NCBI GenBank assembly: GCA_937873655.1
Contig: CALMYQ010000092.1
Coordinates: 124,001-188,000, forward strand
Length of the DNA stretch: 64,000 nt
Origin: an uncultured Lewinella sp.
Lineage (GTDB): Bacteria; Bacteroidota; Bacteroidia; Chitinophagales; Saprospiraceae
Direction: 5' to 3'
Part shown: piece after piece, positions 35,930-45,482 of the stretch
How positions within the stretch are numbered: the first letter of the stretch is position 1
Layout of the letters: each line of letters opens with the position of its first letter
Notes under the pieces: model-generated
Databases searched by the model: none
Told to the model about the DNA's origin: nothing
What the model saw: the letters and a program-made list of their open reading frames with translations, nothing else
Program-made: the position numbers and the translations under genes

Positions 35930-36748
35930 TCAGATCATCTCCTCGTATTTGGGCTTGTGATCGTGGTTGACGCCATGGAGGTGCAGGTCCGACAATTTGT
36001 ACATCACCATCGTAGCTGCGACCGCTGCGATGCAAGGAGCGGCGATAGCTCCGGCGATCGGTACCATCAGGACAAAATACAGGAATATGCCCAATGCCAT
36101 GGCGACACCGATAAAATTCTGGCTGAACTTCAGGCTTTCCCGGATGCCCATGTGAAATTGTTCCTGGTAGTTGTCCAGCACGGCAAAACCCAGGAAAAAG
36201 CACTGAACGCCAAAGTTTAGGATGGGTTTCATCCACGCCAGGAAGCCGAAAATGCCGAAGAAAATTGAAAATCCGATAGAGAACAACAGGGTAAGCAACC
36301 AGGACAGGCCCGTGACCTTGATCATGCGGATTTCGGCCACAACAAAGTCATTCCAGGTAATATCCTTGTCTTTTCCGGTCAGTTCGGCCAGGGCCCTGCG
36401 GGCAAAATGGAAAATGGCCACTTCGAGCAATGCAAGCATGATGAATTTGGAACCGCTCGAAAACAAAAGATCATAGCTGCCGATGGCCAGGTCTTTGGCC
36501 AGGACCCCCATTTGACTGACAACCGCCTGGGGAGAGTCGTTTTGCATATGCCCCATCCATTTCAGGAAAATCCCCATGAATTTGAATCCGCCGATTACGG
36601 CGCCGATCAGCAAGATCCTGGACACCCAGCCATAGCTGAGTACGCCTTCCCACAGCCGCTTTTTTTTGATAAAGGTAATGGCCTGAGGGATCATGGCCAG
36701 GGAAAACAAAAATTGGCTGAAGTATTCGCGGACAGGTCGGATTTTCAT
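35930..36748 (-). CDS. Multi-spanning membrane protein, possibly CysZ/EI24 family
   Basis: The 272-residue protein has about five hydrophobic segments (roughly 40-60, 100-120, 150-175, 185-200 and 220-250). The N-terminal MIPQAITFIKKKRLW and the C-terminal FLGFAVLDNYQEQFHMGIRESLKFSQNFIG followed by VPIAGAIAAPCIAAVAAT resemble the EI24/CysZ family, whose bacterial member takes part in sulfate uptake. The match is from memory and partial. It is a stand-alone gene. Confidence 0.6.
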   Translation of the reverse strand: MKIRPVREYFSQFLFSLAMIPQAITFIKKKRLWEGVLSYGWVSRILLIGAVIGGFKFMGIFLKWMGHMQNDSPQAVVSQMGVLAKDLAIGSYDLLFSSGSKFIMLALLEVAIFHFARRALAELTGKDKDITWNDFVVAEIRMIKVTGLSWLLTLLFSIGFSIFFGIFGFLAWMKPILNFGVQCFFLGFAVLDNYQEQFHMGIRESLKFSQNFIGVAMALGIFLYFVLMVPIAGAIAAPCIAAVAATMVMYKLSDLHLHGVNHDHKPKYEEMI

Positions 36749-36872
36749 AATGGGCGCAAAAAGTGAACCTTAAAGTTAAGGCACTATTCTCAATCTTCAA
36801 AGCCCCATCGACCAAATAAGTGATCCTGCCGATCAGTGTTAATGCATGGGCGACTTTCGGAAGCGGCCATGT

Positions 36873-38144
36873 TCAGTTTTCGGCAAGGGTTTCTGAAATA
36901 TCGGTGAGCCGGGCCTGTAGCGAAGGGATAAAGGCTGCGATCAATCCGATCAGCAATCCGCCGCCTAAAAGTTGAAGCTCCGGACCGGGAAGAAACAGCC
37001 AACCCGTGAAAGGGTACCGGTATGTTTTTTCGAGATAGCCTGACAGGAGTTCCATGCCTATATGGCCCAGCATAAAACCAAATACACACCCCATCGCGGC
37101 CAGCAGCAAGCCTTCCAGCATAACAAGGCCGGTCAGTTTATCCGGGGAAGCGCCCATGACCCGCATAAGCGCCAGTTCATATCTGCGTTCCTTCAGCGAA
37201 GCGTACAGGGAGATAAAAATGCTGAGCGCACTCACAATGAGGATGATGACAGCGATGGCGCGCAGCGTTTTTTCACCCGAGCCGACCAGGCTGAACAGCC
37301 GATCCAGTTCAAAAGCGGGATTTGCCGCCATCAGGTCCGTATTTTCATTGATGTTGCGCGGCAGGCTCAATGTCTGAGCGTTGATGTTCTTAAACTGGAT
37401 CAGCAGACTGGTGATCTCTTTGTCTTCGTATTCGTAAAGCGGTTTTTCCGGTTCTGCATCAGCGCCTTCGTGATGGGTTACCGCTGTCGAGTCATGCGGC
37501 GCCGTTTCCGTGCCATGATCGCCATGCACTTCCCAAACGCTTTGCGGGCTGGTCAGGACCAGCTGGTCGATCACAGACCCTGTTTGTTTCAGTATGCCGG
37601 TCACCAAAAATGCATCAGCGTCTTCGTGGACCAGGTTGTCATCCAGGACAAATCCATGGGAGCTGTGGAAGCGGCTGCCCGGTTTCAAACCCGTTGATCT
37701 GGCCACTCCCGACCCCAGAACCACCTCAAACGGATGTTGCCAGGGTTGACCTTGAGCGATGGAGGCATGGTACAATTCCAATATGTCCGGGGAGGTTCCT
37801 ACAATTCGAAATCCTTCATAGCTGTCGCCGAGTGCAAGCGGCACGGCGGTTTTGATCAGCGGATGCCCCGGGCGCATGAAGGGCTTGGCTTTGGCTATGG
37901 GGATATTGCCGGTAGGAGAGTCTATATGATAGAGGCTGCTGAGGACCAATTGCAGCGGGCTGCCTTTTGCGCCGATCACCATGTTGACCCCGGCCTGATT
38001 CCGGCGCAGCTGGTCGTCCAACTGGTGATTAAGCAACAATAGCAATATGATGAGGCCGGCGCCCAGCGCAAACAATACCAGGTTGAGCAACAGGTTTAAC
38101 GGCTTGTTTTTCAGGTTTTTCCAGCTGAGTGTCAGTATGTTCAT
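36873..38144 (-). CDS. FtsX/MacB-type ABC transporter permease
   Basis: The 423-residue protein has one N-terminal membrane segment (about 15-40), a large periplasmic domain of about 230 residues, and three C-terminal segments (about 275-300, 325-350 and 385-405) with the conserved phrase LKERRYELALMRVMGASPDKL. This is the layout of LolC/LolE and MacB permeases, which extract lipoproteins or drive periplasmic work instead of ordinary transport. It starts 4 nt after its ATPase gene. A histidine/acidic patch (about 215-235, DSTAVTHHEGADAE) sits in the outer domain and might bind metal. Confidence 0.88.
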   Translation of the reverse strand: MNILTLSWKNLKNKPLNLLLNLVLFALGAGLIILLLLLNHQLDDQLRRNQAGVNMVIGAKGSPLQLVLSSLYHIDSPTGNIPIAKAKPFMRPGHPLIKTAVPLALGDSYEGFRIVGTSPDILELYHASIAQGQPWQHPFEVVLGSGVARSTGLKPGSRFHSSHGFVLDDNLVHEDADAFLVTGILKQTGSVIDQLVLTSPQSVWEVHGDHGTETAPHDSTAVTHHEGADAEPEKPLYEYEDKEITSLLIQFKNINAQTLSLPRNINENTDLMAANPAFELDRLFSLVGSGEKTLRAIAVIILIVSALSIFISLYASLKERRYELALMRVMGASPDKLTGLVMLEGLLLAAMGCVFGFMLGHIGMELLSGYLEKTYRYPFTGWLFLPGPELQLLGGGLLIGLIAAFIPSLQARLTDISETLAEN

Positions 38145-38148
38145 GCCT

Positions 38149-38778
38149 TCAGTTCAGGTGAATTTGATTGGAAATCCGGTTGCGCAACCGTCCGTCATGC
38201 GTAACGATCAGCAGGGTTGCGTTCATCTCCATGGCCTGTTGTTCGAGAAGTTGGGTTACGTATTCGCAATTCAGATCATCGAGCGCCGATGTCGGCTCAT
38301 CTGCCAGGATGATCTTCGGGGTATTGACCAGGGACCGGGCGATAGCGACCCGTTGTTGTTCGCCTACACTCAGCCTGTCGGGGCGGGATTTGAGTTTGTG
38401 AACGATATTCAACCGTTCCAGAAGACCGCTGACCTTGGATCGATCTACGGGGAAACCGGCCAGTTGTTGTGCCAGCAGCAGATTTTCTTCAACGGTAAGG
38501 GATTTGATAAAATGGGATCGCTGGAAAATAATGCCGATATGGCCGCCCCTGAATTTGTCGACGGCTTTACCGGATAAGCGGGAGATATTGGTCCCGGCAA
38601 GGATAACAGAACCCGAAGTCGGAGTCAGCATCCCCGCCAGCAGGTGCAGCAAAGTGGTTTTTCCGCTGCCCGACTGCCCCAGTACAAGCCAATGTTCGCC
38701 TTGCCGGCATTCGAAATCGGCGAAATTCAATTCGGGTTGCCCGGGATAAGCAAAGGACAAAGCGTTGGTAGACAGCAT
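38149..38778 (-). CDS. LolD/MacB-type ABC ATPase
   Basis: The 209-residue ATPase contains Walker A GQSGSGKTT (about 34-42), Q-loop, signature LSVGEQQRVAIARSL, Walker B IILADEPTSALD and the switch histidine in IVTHDGRL. Short length and the two-gene arrangement with an FtsX-type permease place it in the LolD/MacB group. The substrate cannot be told; lipoprotein release or export of a small molecule are both possible. Confidence 0.92.
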   Translation of the reverse strand: MLSTNALSFAYPGQPELNFADFECRQGEHWLVLGQSGSGKTTLLHLLAGMLTPTSGSVILAGTNISRLSGKAVDKFRGGHIGIIFQRSHFIKSLTVEENLLLAQQLAGFPVDRSKVSGLLERLNIVHKLKSRPDRLSVGEQQRVAIARSLVNTPKIILADEPTSALDDLNCEYVTQLLEQQAMEMNATLLIVTHDGRLRNRISNQIHLN

Positions 38779-38825
38779 ACAGCAGCGGCATTGAAGTCAG
38801 TTAAACTAAAGATCGCGGCGATCAT

Positions 38826-39713
38826 TCATTTTATGGTATCGGCCAGCCACACGATCCTGGCAGCCAGTTCGATATTTTCCTTGGCCAGCTCGCGTTGCGC
38901 GATCCGGTGAAGGGTATTGACCACAGGTTTTTTCTGGAGCGCCTCCGCAATATAGGCATCCTGCCGGAGTTCTTCAACATCGTCCGGCCCCGGGGGGGCG
39001 GTTATAGCGGCCAGCTGGCCCAGATTATTGCCGGTAAGGACCTCGCTTTGGCGCGCACTTTCCGGCAGTTTATGGTATCCGATCCCGATCTTATTGGTAG
39101 GTTGGTGGATCAGGTGAACCGCTTCACCGCTTGCGCGTACATAAAAGGACCTGCCCAGACGGCCCATCAGGTCGATTTTATGCGGATTGATCTTGCCCTG
39201 TTCATCGAGGATTTTCTCATCCACGTGGATTCGCAGGATTTCGCAAACGATCAGATTGCCGGCGCCGCCGTTTTCTCCCAGCGGGAGGATTTCTTTAACC
39301 TTACACTCAAACTGAACGGGAGATTCCTTAACCCTGAAGGGTTTTACCAGGTCGGACGCGATGGGGGTCAATCCGGTTTCATGAAATTCGCTCACTTCCG
39401 CCGGATATTCGACGCTGGCCAGCGCTACCTGACGAATGATGCTGAAGTTGACGGCGTTGATGACGACCTCACCCGTTTGTTGTACATTCCTGAGCGTATC
39501 CTTGGTGGTATTGTTCACTACGCGCAGGTTGGCCGAAAATATGCAGATGGGCGGATTTGAGCTGAATATATTGAAAAAACTGAAAGGGGCCAGGTTGGGG
39601 CGCCCGCCGGCATCGACCGTGCTGGCCAGGGCGATGGGGCGCGGGCCTATGCTGCCGACCAGCAACTGGTGTAGTTCAGGGACGGGTATCGTTTTTGGGT
39701 CAATTACCGGCAT
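38826..39713 (-). CDS. Flavin reductase-like FMN-binding split-barrel protein
   Basis: The 295-residue protein begins MPVIDPKTIPVPELHQLLVGSIGPRPIALASTVDAGGRPNLAPFSFFN, the conserved opening of the DIM6/NTAB flavin reductase-like family that binds FMN. I chose the ATG at 39713 because the family match begins there; an upstream in-frame codon would add 20 unrelated residues. Members act as NAD(P)H:flavin reductases or as components of oxygenases. The partner is unknown. It is divergent from a membrane-tethered thioredoxin gene. Confidence 0.85.
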   Translation of the reverse strand: MPVIDPKTIPVPELHQLLVGSIGPRPIALASTVDAGGRPNLAPFSFFNIFSSNPPICIFSANLRVVNNTTKDTLRNVQQTGEVVINAVNFSIIRQVALASVEYPAEVSEFHETGLTPIASDLVKPFRVKESPVQFECKVKEILPLGENGGAGNLIVCEILRIHVDEKILDEQGKINPHKIDLMGRLGRSFYVRASGEAVHLIHQPTNKIGIGYHKLPESARQSEVLTGNNLGQLAAITAPPGPDDVEELRQDAYIAEALQKKPVVNTLHRIAQRELAKENIELAARIVWLADTIK

Positions 39714-39823
39714 ATTGGCTAAATTTGATACAAAAGAAAAGGATTGCCGGAAATAAACCAAACGGATGCTCATTCGATTTAAAGAAGCAAGCCCTTTCTT
39801 TTAATGCGATAACAAATGGTGAG

Positions 39824-40372
39824 ATGAACTGGAATAAAATCTTTAATGTATTGTTGTGGGTTGCGGTCGTCGGCGTTGCCGGGTTTACCGTCGGGAAATA
39901 TTTCTTTTTGAAACCCAAATTCATTGTCGGTGAGGAGGCGCCGCCCTTCTCTGCTGTGACATCGGGTGGGGAAACCCTGAAGCTGGCTGATCTGCAAGGC
40001 AATATTGTGCTGCTCGATTTTTGGGGCAGCTGGTGCGGGCCCTGCCGGATGGAAAACCCCAAAACGAATCGCCTCCTGAAAGCTTTCAGGGAAAAACACG
40101 GCAACGGCAGCCCTACCTTTTTGGTTGTAGGCATCGGCATTGAGGAAAATGAACAATCCTGGCAAAGGGCTATTGCCAACGACGGCCTGGATTGGTCATA
40201 CCAGATCCTGGATAAAGCGACCAGCCTGCGGTTTTTTGATTCCCCGGTGGCCAATATATACGGCGTGAAACAAATACCGACGAAGTATCTGATCAATGAA
40301 AAGGGGATTATTGTAAAAGTAAACCCTACAGCGGAGGAAATAGAGAAATATCTGGATCAACATTTCCGTTAA
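39824..40372 (+). CDS. Membrane-anchored TlpA-like thioredoxin
   Basis: The 182-residue protein has an N-terminal membrane anchor (about 5-28) and a TlpA/ResA-like thioredoxin domain with WCGPC (Cys71 and Cys74) and the cis-proline region QIPTKYLINEKG. Its domain would face the periplasm and reduce or exchange disulfides, as in cytochrome c maturation or envelope protein repair. The ATG at 39824 gives a start directly before the anchor. It precedes the grpE-dnaJ genes but is separated by 97 nt. Confidence 0.88.
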   Translation: MNWNKIFNVLLWVAVVGVAGFTVGKYFFLKPKFIVGEEAPPFSAVTSGGETLKLADLQGNIVLLDFWGSWCGPCRMENPKTNRLLKAFREKHGNGSPTFLVVGIGIEENEQSWQRAIANDGLDWSYQILDKATSLRFFDSPVANIYGVKQIPTKYLINEKGIIVKVNPTAEEIEKYLDQHFR

Positions 40373-40469
40373 TAGGCAGCCTGCCAAAATGGCGCTTGTT
40401 GGCAGATGGCAGAATAATTGCTGTATGGTTCCATCAAGTGTTTTTACATTTATCTAAAAATGGCCGAAA

Positions 40470-41042
40470 ATGAGTCGGAAGGAAAAGTTGGATAAAGACA
40501 AACAATCAACTGCCGGTACCCATGAGGAGGCGGATACTACCCAGATGGAATTTAACCAGGAGAACCAAGACCCAGCAAAAGACCCGTCATCGGATGAAGA
40601 TGCCCTGACCGCACTTCAGCAACAGTACAACGAGCTGCAGGACAAATACCTGCGAATGTATGCGGAATTTGATAATTTCAAGAAAAGAACGGTCCGGGAA
40701 AAACTGGATCTGATCAAATCCGCCGGGCAGGACATTTTGGCATCGTTATTGCCTGTGCTTGACGATTTTGACAGGGCCAAGAAGAATGCCGAAAGCGGAG
40801 GAGAGCCGCTCAGCGAAGGTGTTCAACTGGTCTACAATAAGCTGTTCAATACCCTTCAGCAACGCGGGCTCAAACCGATGGAAAGTATCGGCACTCAGTT
40901 TGACCCGGAGTTGCACGAGGCTTTCACTGAAATACCCGCCCCGACGGAAGACCTGAAAGGGAAGGTGATTGATACCATTGAAAAAGGCTATTGGCTCAAC
41001 GATAAGATTATCCGGCACGCCAAAGTGGTAGTCGGGAGTTGA
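40470..41042 (+). CDS. grpE: Nucleotide exchange factor GrpE
   Basis: GrpE releases ADP from DnaK in the cytoplasmic heat-shock cycle. The 190-residue protein has an acidic disordered N-terminus (about 1-50), a long coiled coil (ALQQQYNELQDKYLRMYAEFDNFKKRT) and the C-terminal beta wing, with the family signature GVQLVYNKLFNTLQQRGLKPMESIGTQFDPELHEAF. It is followed by dnaJ after 95 nt; dnaK is not in this window. Start is the ATG at 40470. Confidence 0.96.
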   Translation: MSRKEKLDKDKQSTAGTHEEADTTQMEFNQENQDPAKDPSSDEDALTALQQQYNELQDKYLRMYAEFDNFKKRTVREKLDLIKSAGQDILASLLPVLDDFDRAKKNAESGGEPLSEGVQLVYNKLFNTLQQRGLKPMESIGTQFDPELHEAFTEIPAPTEDLKGKVIDTIEKGYWLNDKIIRHAKVVVGS

Positions 41043-41137
41043 TCCCGGGGCGGCTGACGGGCTGCCCGTATAAAGTATGCTTTCGCCGGCGCTAAGCCGT
41101 TGCGGCATGCAAATCAGAACCTATTCATTGTAAAATA

Positions 41138-42301
41138 ATGGCAAAGAGAGATTACTACGAGGTGCTGGGTGTCGGCAAGAACGGTAGTCAGGAGGAGATA
41201 AAGAAAGCCTACAGGAAATTGGCTTTGCAGTTCCATCCGGATAAAAATCCAGGCGACAAACAGGCAGAGGAGAAGTTCAAGGAAGCTGCTGAAGCCTACG
41301 AGATACTGAGCGATGCAGACAAACGGGCGCGGTATGACCGGTACGGCCATGCCGGGGTTGATCCCAATGTCGGCGGATTCGGCGGCGGCAGCGGTGGGAT
41401 GACGATGGAAGATATCTTCCAGCAGTTCGGAGACATTTTCGGCGACTCGGGAGGGGCTTTCGAATCTTTCTTCGGCGGCGGGCGAACGGGCCGCACCCGT
41501 TCCGGCGGAGAGCGTGGAACCAATCTTCGCGTAAAGCTCGCTTTGACCCTGGAGGAAATTGCCACCGGCGTACACAAAAAGATCAAGGTTAAAAAGCAGA
41601 CTAACTGCGAAGTTTGCGGCGGGTCGGGCGCCAAGGATTCCGGTTCGGTACAAACCTGCGGCACCTGCCGGGGGTCGGGGTACGTTCGCCAGGTGAGGAG
41701 CACCTTTCTCGGCCAGATGCAAACCACGGCGCCTTGCCCCACCTGCAACGGGTCAGGACAGACGATCACGGCCCATTGCCCCAAATGCAAAGGAGACGGG
41801 CGGGTTTACGGAGAAGAAACCATTGAGCTGGATATCCCGGCCGGTGTAGAAGAAAATATTCAGCTTTCCCTGCGAGGCAAGGGCAATGCAGGCAAGCGAG
41901 GCGGCCCTCCCGGCGACTTGCTGGTGAATGTAGAGGAGATTCCGCATGATTACTTACAGCGGGACGGGATGAACGTCGTCCATGAGCTCTATCTGAATTT
42001 TGCGGACGCCTCACTCGGCACCTCTGTGGAAGTACCCACCATTGACGGAACGGTGAAAATTAAAATCCCGGCGGGCACCCAATCCGGGAAAATTCTGCGT
42101 TTGAAAGAGAAGGGTTTGCCTTCCGTGCAAAGTTACGGCCGGGGAGACCAGCTGATCCATGTCAATGTATGGACGCCGAAGAAACTGACGGATGAAGAGA
42201 AAAACCTGCTTGAAAAATTGCGCGCCATGCCCAACTTTCACCCGCAGCCTACCAAAGGGGAAAAGGGCTTTTTTGAGCGGATGCGCGATATTTTCAAGTA
42301 G
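41138..42301 (+). CDS. dnaJ: Co-chaperone DnaJ
   Basis: The 387-residue protein is a type I J-protein: a J-domain with HPD at residues 33-35, a Gly/Phe-rich linker (about 70-110), a zinc-binding domain with four CxxCxGxG-type repeats ([24 protein letters not shown] and CPKCKGDG, about 160-230) and C-terminal substrate-binding beta domains. It stimulates the ATPase of DnaK and delivers unfolded clients, in concert with grpE just upstream and with ClpB at the start of the window. Confidence 0.97.
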   Translation: MAKRDYYEVLGVGKNGSQEEIKKAYRKLALQFHPDKNPGDKQAEEKFKEAAEAYEILSDADKRARYDRYGHAGVDPNVGGFGGGSGGMTMEDIFQQFGDIFGDSGGAFESFFGGGRTGRTRSGGERGTNLRVKLALTLEEIATGVHKKIKVKKQTNCEVCGGSGAKDSGSVQTCGTCRGSGYVRQVRSTFLGQMQTTAPCPTCNGSGQTITAHCPKCKGDGRVYGEETIELDIPAGVEENIQLSLRGKGNAGKRGGPPGDLLVNVEEIPHDYLQRDGMNVVHELYLNFADASLGTSVEVPTIDGTVKIKIPAGTQSGKILRLKEKGLPSVQSYGRGDQLIHVNVWTPKKLTDEEKNLLEKLRAMPNFHPQPTKGEKGFFERMRDIFK

Positions 42302-42319
42302 CCGGGGTGACGAGGATAT

Positions 42320-42350
42320 TTGATGCCATACGCTGTTTTCCTTATTTTTG
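42320..42350 (+). promoter_or_regulatory. gldH promoter (Bacteroidota type)
   Basis: TTG at 42320-42322 and TATTTTTG at 42343-42350, separated by 20 bp, fit the TTG / TAnnTTTG consensus exactly. The -7 box is 15 nt before the gldH start, so gldH can be expressed separately from dnaJ. Confidence 0.6.
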
Positions 42351-42365
42351 TTATTTGACTGCCTC

Positions 42366-42869
42366 ATGATGAGAAATACCTTTCAATTGAATATCCTTGC
42401 CGCCTTTGCCCTTTTCCTCGGAGGATGCAACAGCAATATTGTTTACAAAGCATCAAAAGAAATTCCCGGCGGGGTCTGGTCCTATCAGGATACCCTCCTG
42501 TTTGATTTCAATATTGAGGATACCCTTTCCGTATACAATTTGAATCTTGAAATAGAGCACAGCCCTGAATTTTCTTACCAAAATCTGTATACCCGGATCT
42601 TTACGGGTTTTCCTTCCGGCGACCGGGCAAGGCAGGTGGTTTCGCTGGAATTGGCCGATAAGTCAGGCATGTGGCAAGGAAAATGCGGCAAGAAAAAATG
42701 CCTTTTGAAAATACCCATTCAGGAGAATGCCTATTTCAATCAGCGGGGAGCTTACTCCATGACCATTGAACAATACATGCGGCAGGATAATTTACCCGGG
42801 ATTTACGGCTTTACGCTGTCGATTGAAAAGCAGGACCGGCAAAGAGAAATAAAGGAATCGGGCGAGTAG
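42366..42869 (+). CDS. gldH: Gliding motility lipoprotein GldH
   Basis: The 167-residue product has a lipoprotein signal (ALFLGGC) and a beta-rich domain. The phrases VWSYQDTLLFDFNIEDTLSVYNL, NLYTRIFTGFPSG, GKCGKKKCLLKIPI and NQRGAYSMTIEQYMRQDNLPGI match my memory of GldH, which is required for gliding in Flavobacterium and widespread among T9SS-bearing Bacteroidota. I chose the ATG at 42366 (42369 is equally possible); an earlier in-frame TTG at 42348 overlaps the promoter. Confidence 0.85.
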   Translation: MMRNTFQLNILAAFALFLGGCNSNIVYKASKEIPGGVWSYQDTLLFDFNIEDTLSVYNLNLEIEHSPEFSYQNLYTRIFTGFPSGDRARQVVSLELADKSGMWQGKCGKKKCLLKIPIQENAYFNQRGAYSMTIEQYMRQDNLPGIYGFTLSIEKQDRQREIKESGE

Positions 42870-43189
42870 TTCTATATAATTGAAATTTGTCCCATCTTTG
42901 TCATGATTATTGCAAAATCCGCGTAGACTCCCTGACCAAGTCCATCTATTTTTGTGCATCCCTTTTGACCAAGTTGGAAAACCCATTAAACCGCGCTGAA
43001 AAAGAATAAAAGCGGTACTTATGCCATACCGTGCCCCCCGGCAAGGGGAGTCAGCGCTGCCTCGAAATTGCATGTAACCGCCTCGTCGGGAAACCGCCCA
43101 ACGGTCCTCGTTGCCTGCCGTTTTGGAAAGACAGTTGTTGAATGGTCCGCTCAGTTGTCATTCTATCACCAATCTATAAAACGGTCATT
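42870..43189 (+). other. Long untranslated leader or intergenic region with hairpins
   Basis: No gene is seen in these 320 nt. Possible hairpins are CGGTA/TACCG near 43012-43030 and CCCC/GGGG near 43034-43050. The word AACCGCC occurs twice near 43077-43109. It is more GC-rich than other gaps here, so a structured 5' leader of the downstream T9SS gene or a small RNA is possible. I do not recognise a known riboswitch. Confidence 0.35.
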
Positions 43190-45385
43190 ATGAAAAGAAT
43201 TCTTACATTGTTGATCCTGCTTTCCTTTGTAGGTTTCCGTCAGGCCAATGCTCAATTGGCGGACGGCAGCATCGCACCGGATTTTGTCGGTACGGACATT
43301 AACGGCAATACCTGGCACCTTTACGACCTCCTGGACCAGGGAATTGACGTAATCCTTGATGTGTCCGCTACCTGGTGCGGGCCTTGCTGGAACTACCACA
43401 ACACCCATGCTTTGGAGGATCTGTATGCACAATACGGTCCCAACGGCACCAATGAGTTCATGGTGCTTTTTATCGAAGGCGACCCGACCACAAACATGGA
43501 CGACCTGGAAGGCCTGACAGCAGAATCCCAGGGCAACTGGATTGCCGGCACCGAGTATCCCATCATTGACGCTGCGGAAATTGCGGATCTGTACGAGATT
43601 ACTTACTTTCCGACGATCTTCCATATTTGCCCCAACCGGATTGTTACAGAGCCGGGGCAGATCACAACGGCTGAACATTACGCAACCAAAAGCGAGTGTA
43701 CACCGGCTTTCGGCGCCAACAACGGCGGATTGCTGTTCTACACCGGCTTCAAAGGTTCGTTCTGCCAGACCAAAACCTTCTCTCCGGCCGCCAAACTTCA
43801 GAACCTCGGTACCGATACCATCAAATCTGCGACCATCGTCCTGACGGTTAACGGTGAAGTGACCGAAACAAAGGAATGGTCCGGCGCCCTCTCAAAATTC
43901 CAGATCACGGATGTTACCTTCGGCGAGATGACGGTTGAAGCCAATACGGAAATCGTTATTTCGATTCAGTCAATCAACGGGATGGCTGACGAAGACACAA
44001 GCAATGACATGCTGACAGCCAACATCGAAAGGTCAGTGATCATTGACACCACTGCGCTTAATCTGGTACTGGCAACCGACCAGTACGCCGTTGAAACCTA
44101 CTGGGAACTCCTGGATGGTACGGGAAATGCCGTTTACACCGGTGGCAATCAGGGTATTTTCACCAATCAGGTGCACCCGGATTCCTATGCCGGCAATACA
44201 GCGTATGACTTCGACCTGCCCGTGCCCAAGGACGGATGCTACGAATTCAGGGTATACGATGCCTATGGTGACGGCATGTGCTGCAACTACGGCCAGGGCG
44301 GTTACCAGATGACCGACGGGAACGGTACTGTTCTCGCAGCCGGCGGCAGCTTCGGCGATCAGGTTTCGCACCTGTTTGAACTCTCCGGCGCCGAACCCCT
44401 GGTTGACAATGCTCAGATCGTAGTATACAGCGGCGAAAGAGGCGAATTCTGCCACTCGGTATCCTATGCACCGTCTATCGCATTCCAGAATATCGGCAGC
44501 AACGATATTACTTCTGCTGATTTTGAAATCAGCCAGGACGGCCAGGTCGTCCAGACCTACAACTGGACCGGCACTTTGACGCCGCTTGACTTTACGCTGG
44601 TCAGCCTGGATGAAGTAACCTTCAATGCCGACGGAGCCATCAGCTTCAAACTGGTCAACGTCAACGGCCAACCCGACGACAAGACCTACAAGAATGAATA
44701 CCAGGTAGCCTTTAACCGCCAGCCGGTTACGGTTTACGATACCCTGACCCTGAATTTGAAAACAGACCAGTACGGCATTGAAACCTTCTGGTACCTGGCA
44801 GACGACCAGGGCGATATCGTTGCTTCCGGCGGCAACCCGAATGTGGGCCCGGACGGCGGCGGCCAAAGCGCCAGCCCCGGCAGCAGCCCGCAGGCTTATG
44901 GCGCCAACCGCAGCTACACCATCGAAATCCCTGTACCTGCCAACGGTTGCTACCAGTTTGTAATGGTGGACAGCTACGGCGACGGCATGTGCTGCAACTA
45001 TGGCCAGGGTTTCTTCAGTCTTGAAGATCCCAACGGTGAAGTGCTGGCTTCCGGCGGACAGTACGGCGCATATGACCGCAGCGGCCTGGAAGTGGATAAG
45101 CCCGTAGCTACCACCGACCTGGATGAGCTGCAAGGCGTTGAGTTGTTCCCCAACCCGGTATCTGCTTCTTTGAACATCGGCTTCAACCTGGACAAGGCGC
45201 TGCCGCTTGAAATCGGCATCGTGAATACGCTCGGTCAACGGGTATCAACGGTACAGGCAGGTCAATTTGCCGCGGGCAGGCACCAGATTTCCATGGACGT
45301 CCGCAACCTGGCAAACGGCATCTATTTCCTGACGGTACGCAGCGCTGACCGCCTGGAAAGCTTCAGGTTCGTCGTCAACAGGTAA
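43190..45385 (+). CDS. Secreted thioredoxin-fold protein with T9SS sorting domain
   Basis: The 731-residue protein has a signal peptide (RILTLLILLSFVGFRQANAQ), an N-terminal redoxin domain with WCGPCW (about 62-67), two similar beta domains each containing SYGDGMCC or AYGDGMCC followed by NYGQG (about 355 and 600), and a C-terminal T9SS sorting domain (LFPNPVSASLNIGFNL to the end). It should be secreted to the surface and may act on disulfides there. The ATG at 43190 was chosen because it starts the signal peptide. A terminator follows. Confidence 0.88.
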   Translation: MKRILTLLILLSFVGFRQANAQLADGSIAPDFVGTDINGNTWHLYDLLDQGIDVILDVSATWCGPCWNYHNTHALEDLYAQYGPNGTNEFMVLFIEGDPTTNMDDLEGLTAESQGNWIAGTEYPIIDAAEIADLYEITYFPTIFHICPNRIVTEPGQITTAEHYATKSECTPAFGANNGGLLFYTGFKGSFCQTKTFSPAAKLQNLGTDTIKSATIVLTVNGEVTETKEWSGALSKFQITDVTFGEMTVEANTEIVISIQSINGMADEDTSNDMLTANIERSVIIDTTALNLVLATDQYAVETYWELLDGTGNAVYTGGNQGIFTNQVHPDSYAGNTAYDFDLPVPKDGCYEFRVYDAYGDGMCCNYGQGGYQMTDGNGTVLAAGGSFGDQVSHLFELSGAEPLVDNAQIVVYSGERGEFCHSVSYAPSIAFQNIGSNDITSADFEISQDGQVVQTYNWTGTLTPLDFTLVSLDEVTFNADGAISFKLVNVNGQPDDKTYKNEYQVAFNRQPVTVYDTLTLNLKTDQYGIETFWYLADDQGDIVASGGNPNVGPDGGGQSASPGSSPQAYGANRSYTIEIPVPANGCYQFVMVDSYGDGMCCNYGQGFFSLEDPNGEVLASGGQYGAYDRSGLEVDKPVATTDLDELQGVELFPNPVSASLNIGFNLDKALPLEIGIVNTLGQRVSTVQAGQFAAGRHQISMDVRNLANGIYFLTVRSADRLESFRFVVNR

Positions 45386-45415
45386 TAAATTGTAACGTTG
45401 CCGTCATGGCGATAT

Positions 45416-45457
45416 GTTCAGGCGCTTGAAATTTGAGCGCCTGAACATTTTTATTTT
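45416..45457 (+). terminator. Terminator between two T9SS cargo genes
   Basis: GTTCAGGCGCT at 45416-45426 pairs perfectly with AGCGCCTGAAC at 45436-45446. ATTTTTATTTTATTTT follows. Confidence 0.85.
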
Positions 45458-45482
45458 ATTTTGGCATTGAAAATCAAAGCCT

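Noticed and set aside
42870-43189. Known riboswitch, tmRNA, SRP RNA or RNase P RNA
   Set aside because: None of the conserved core words of these RNAs could be found.
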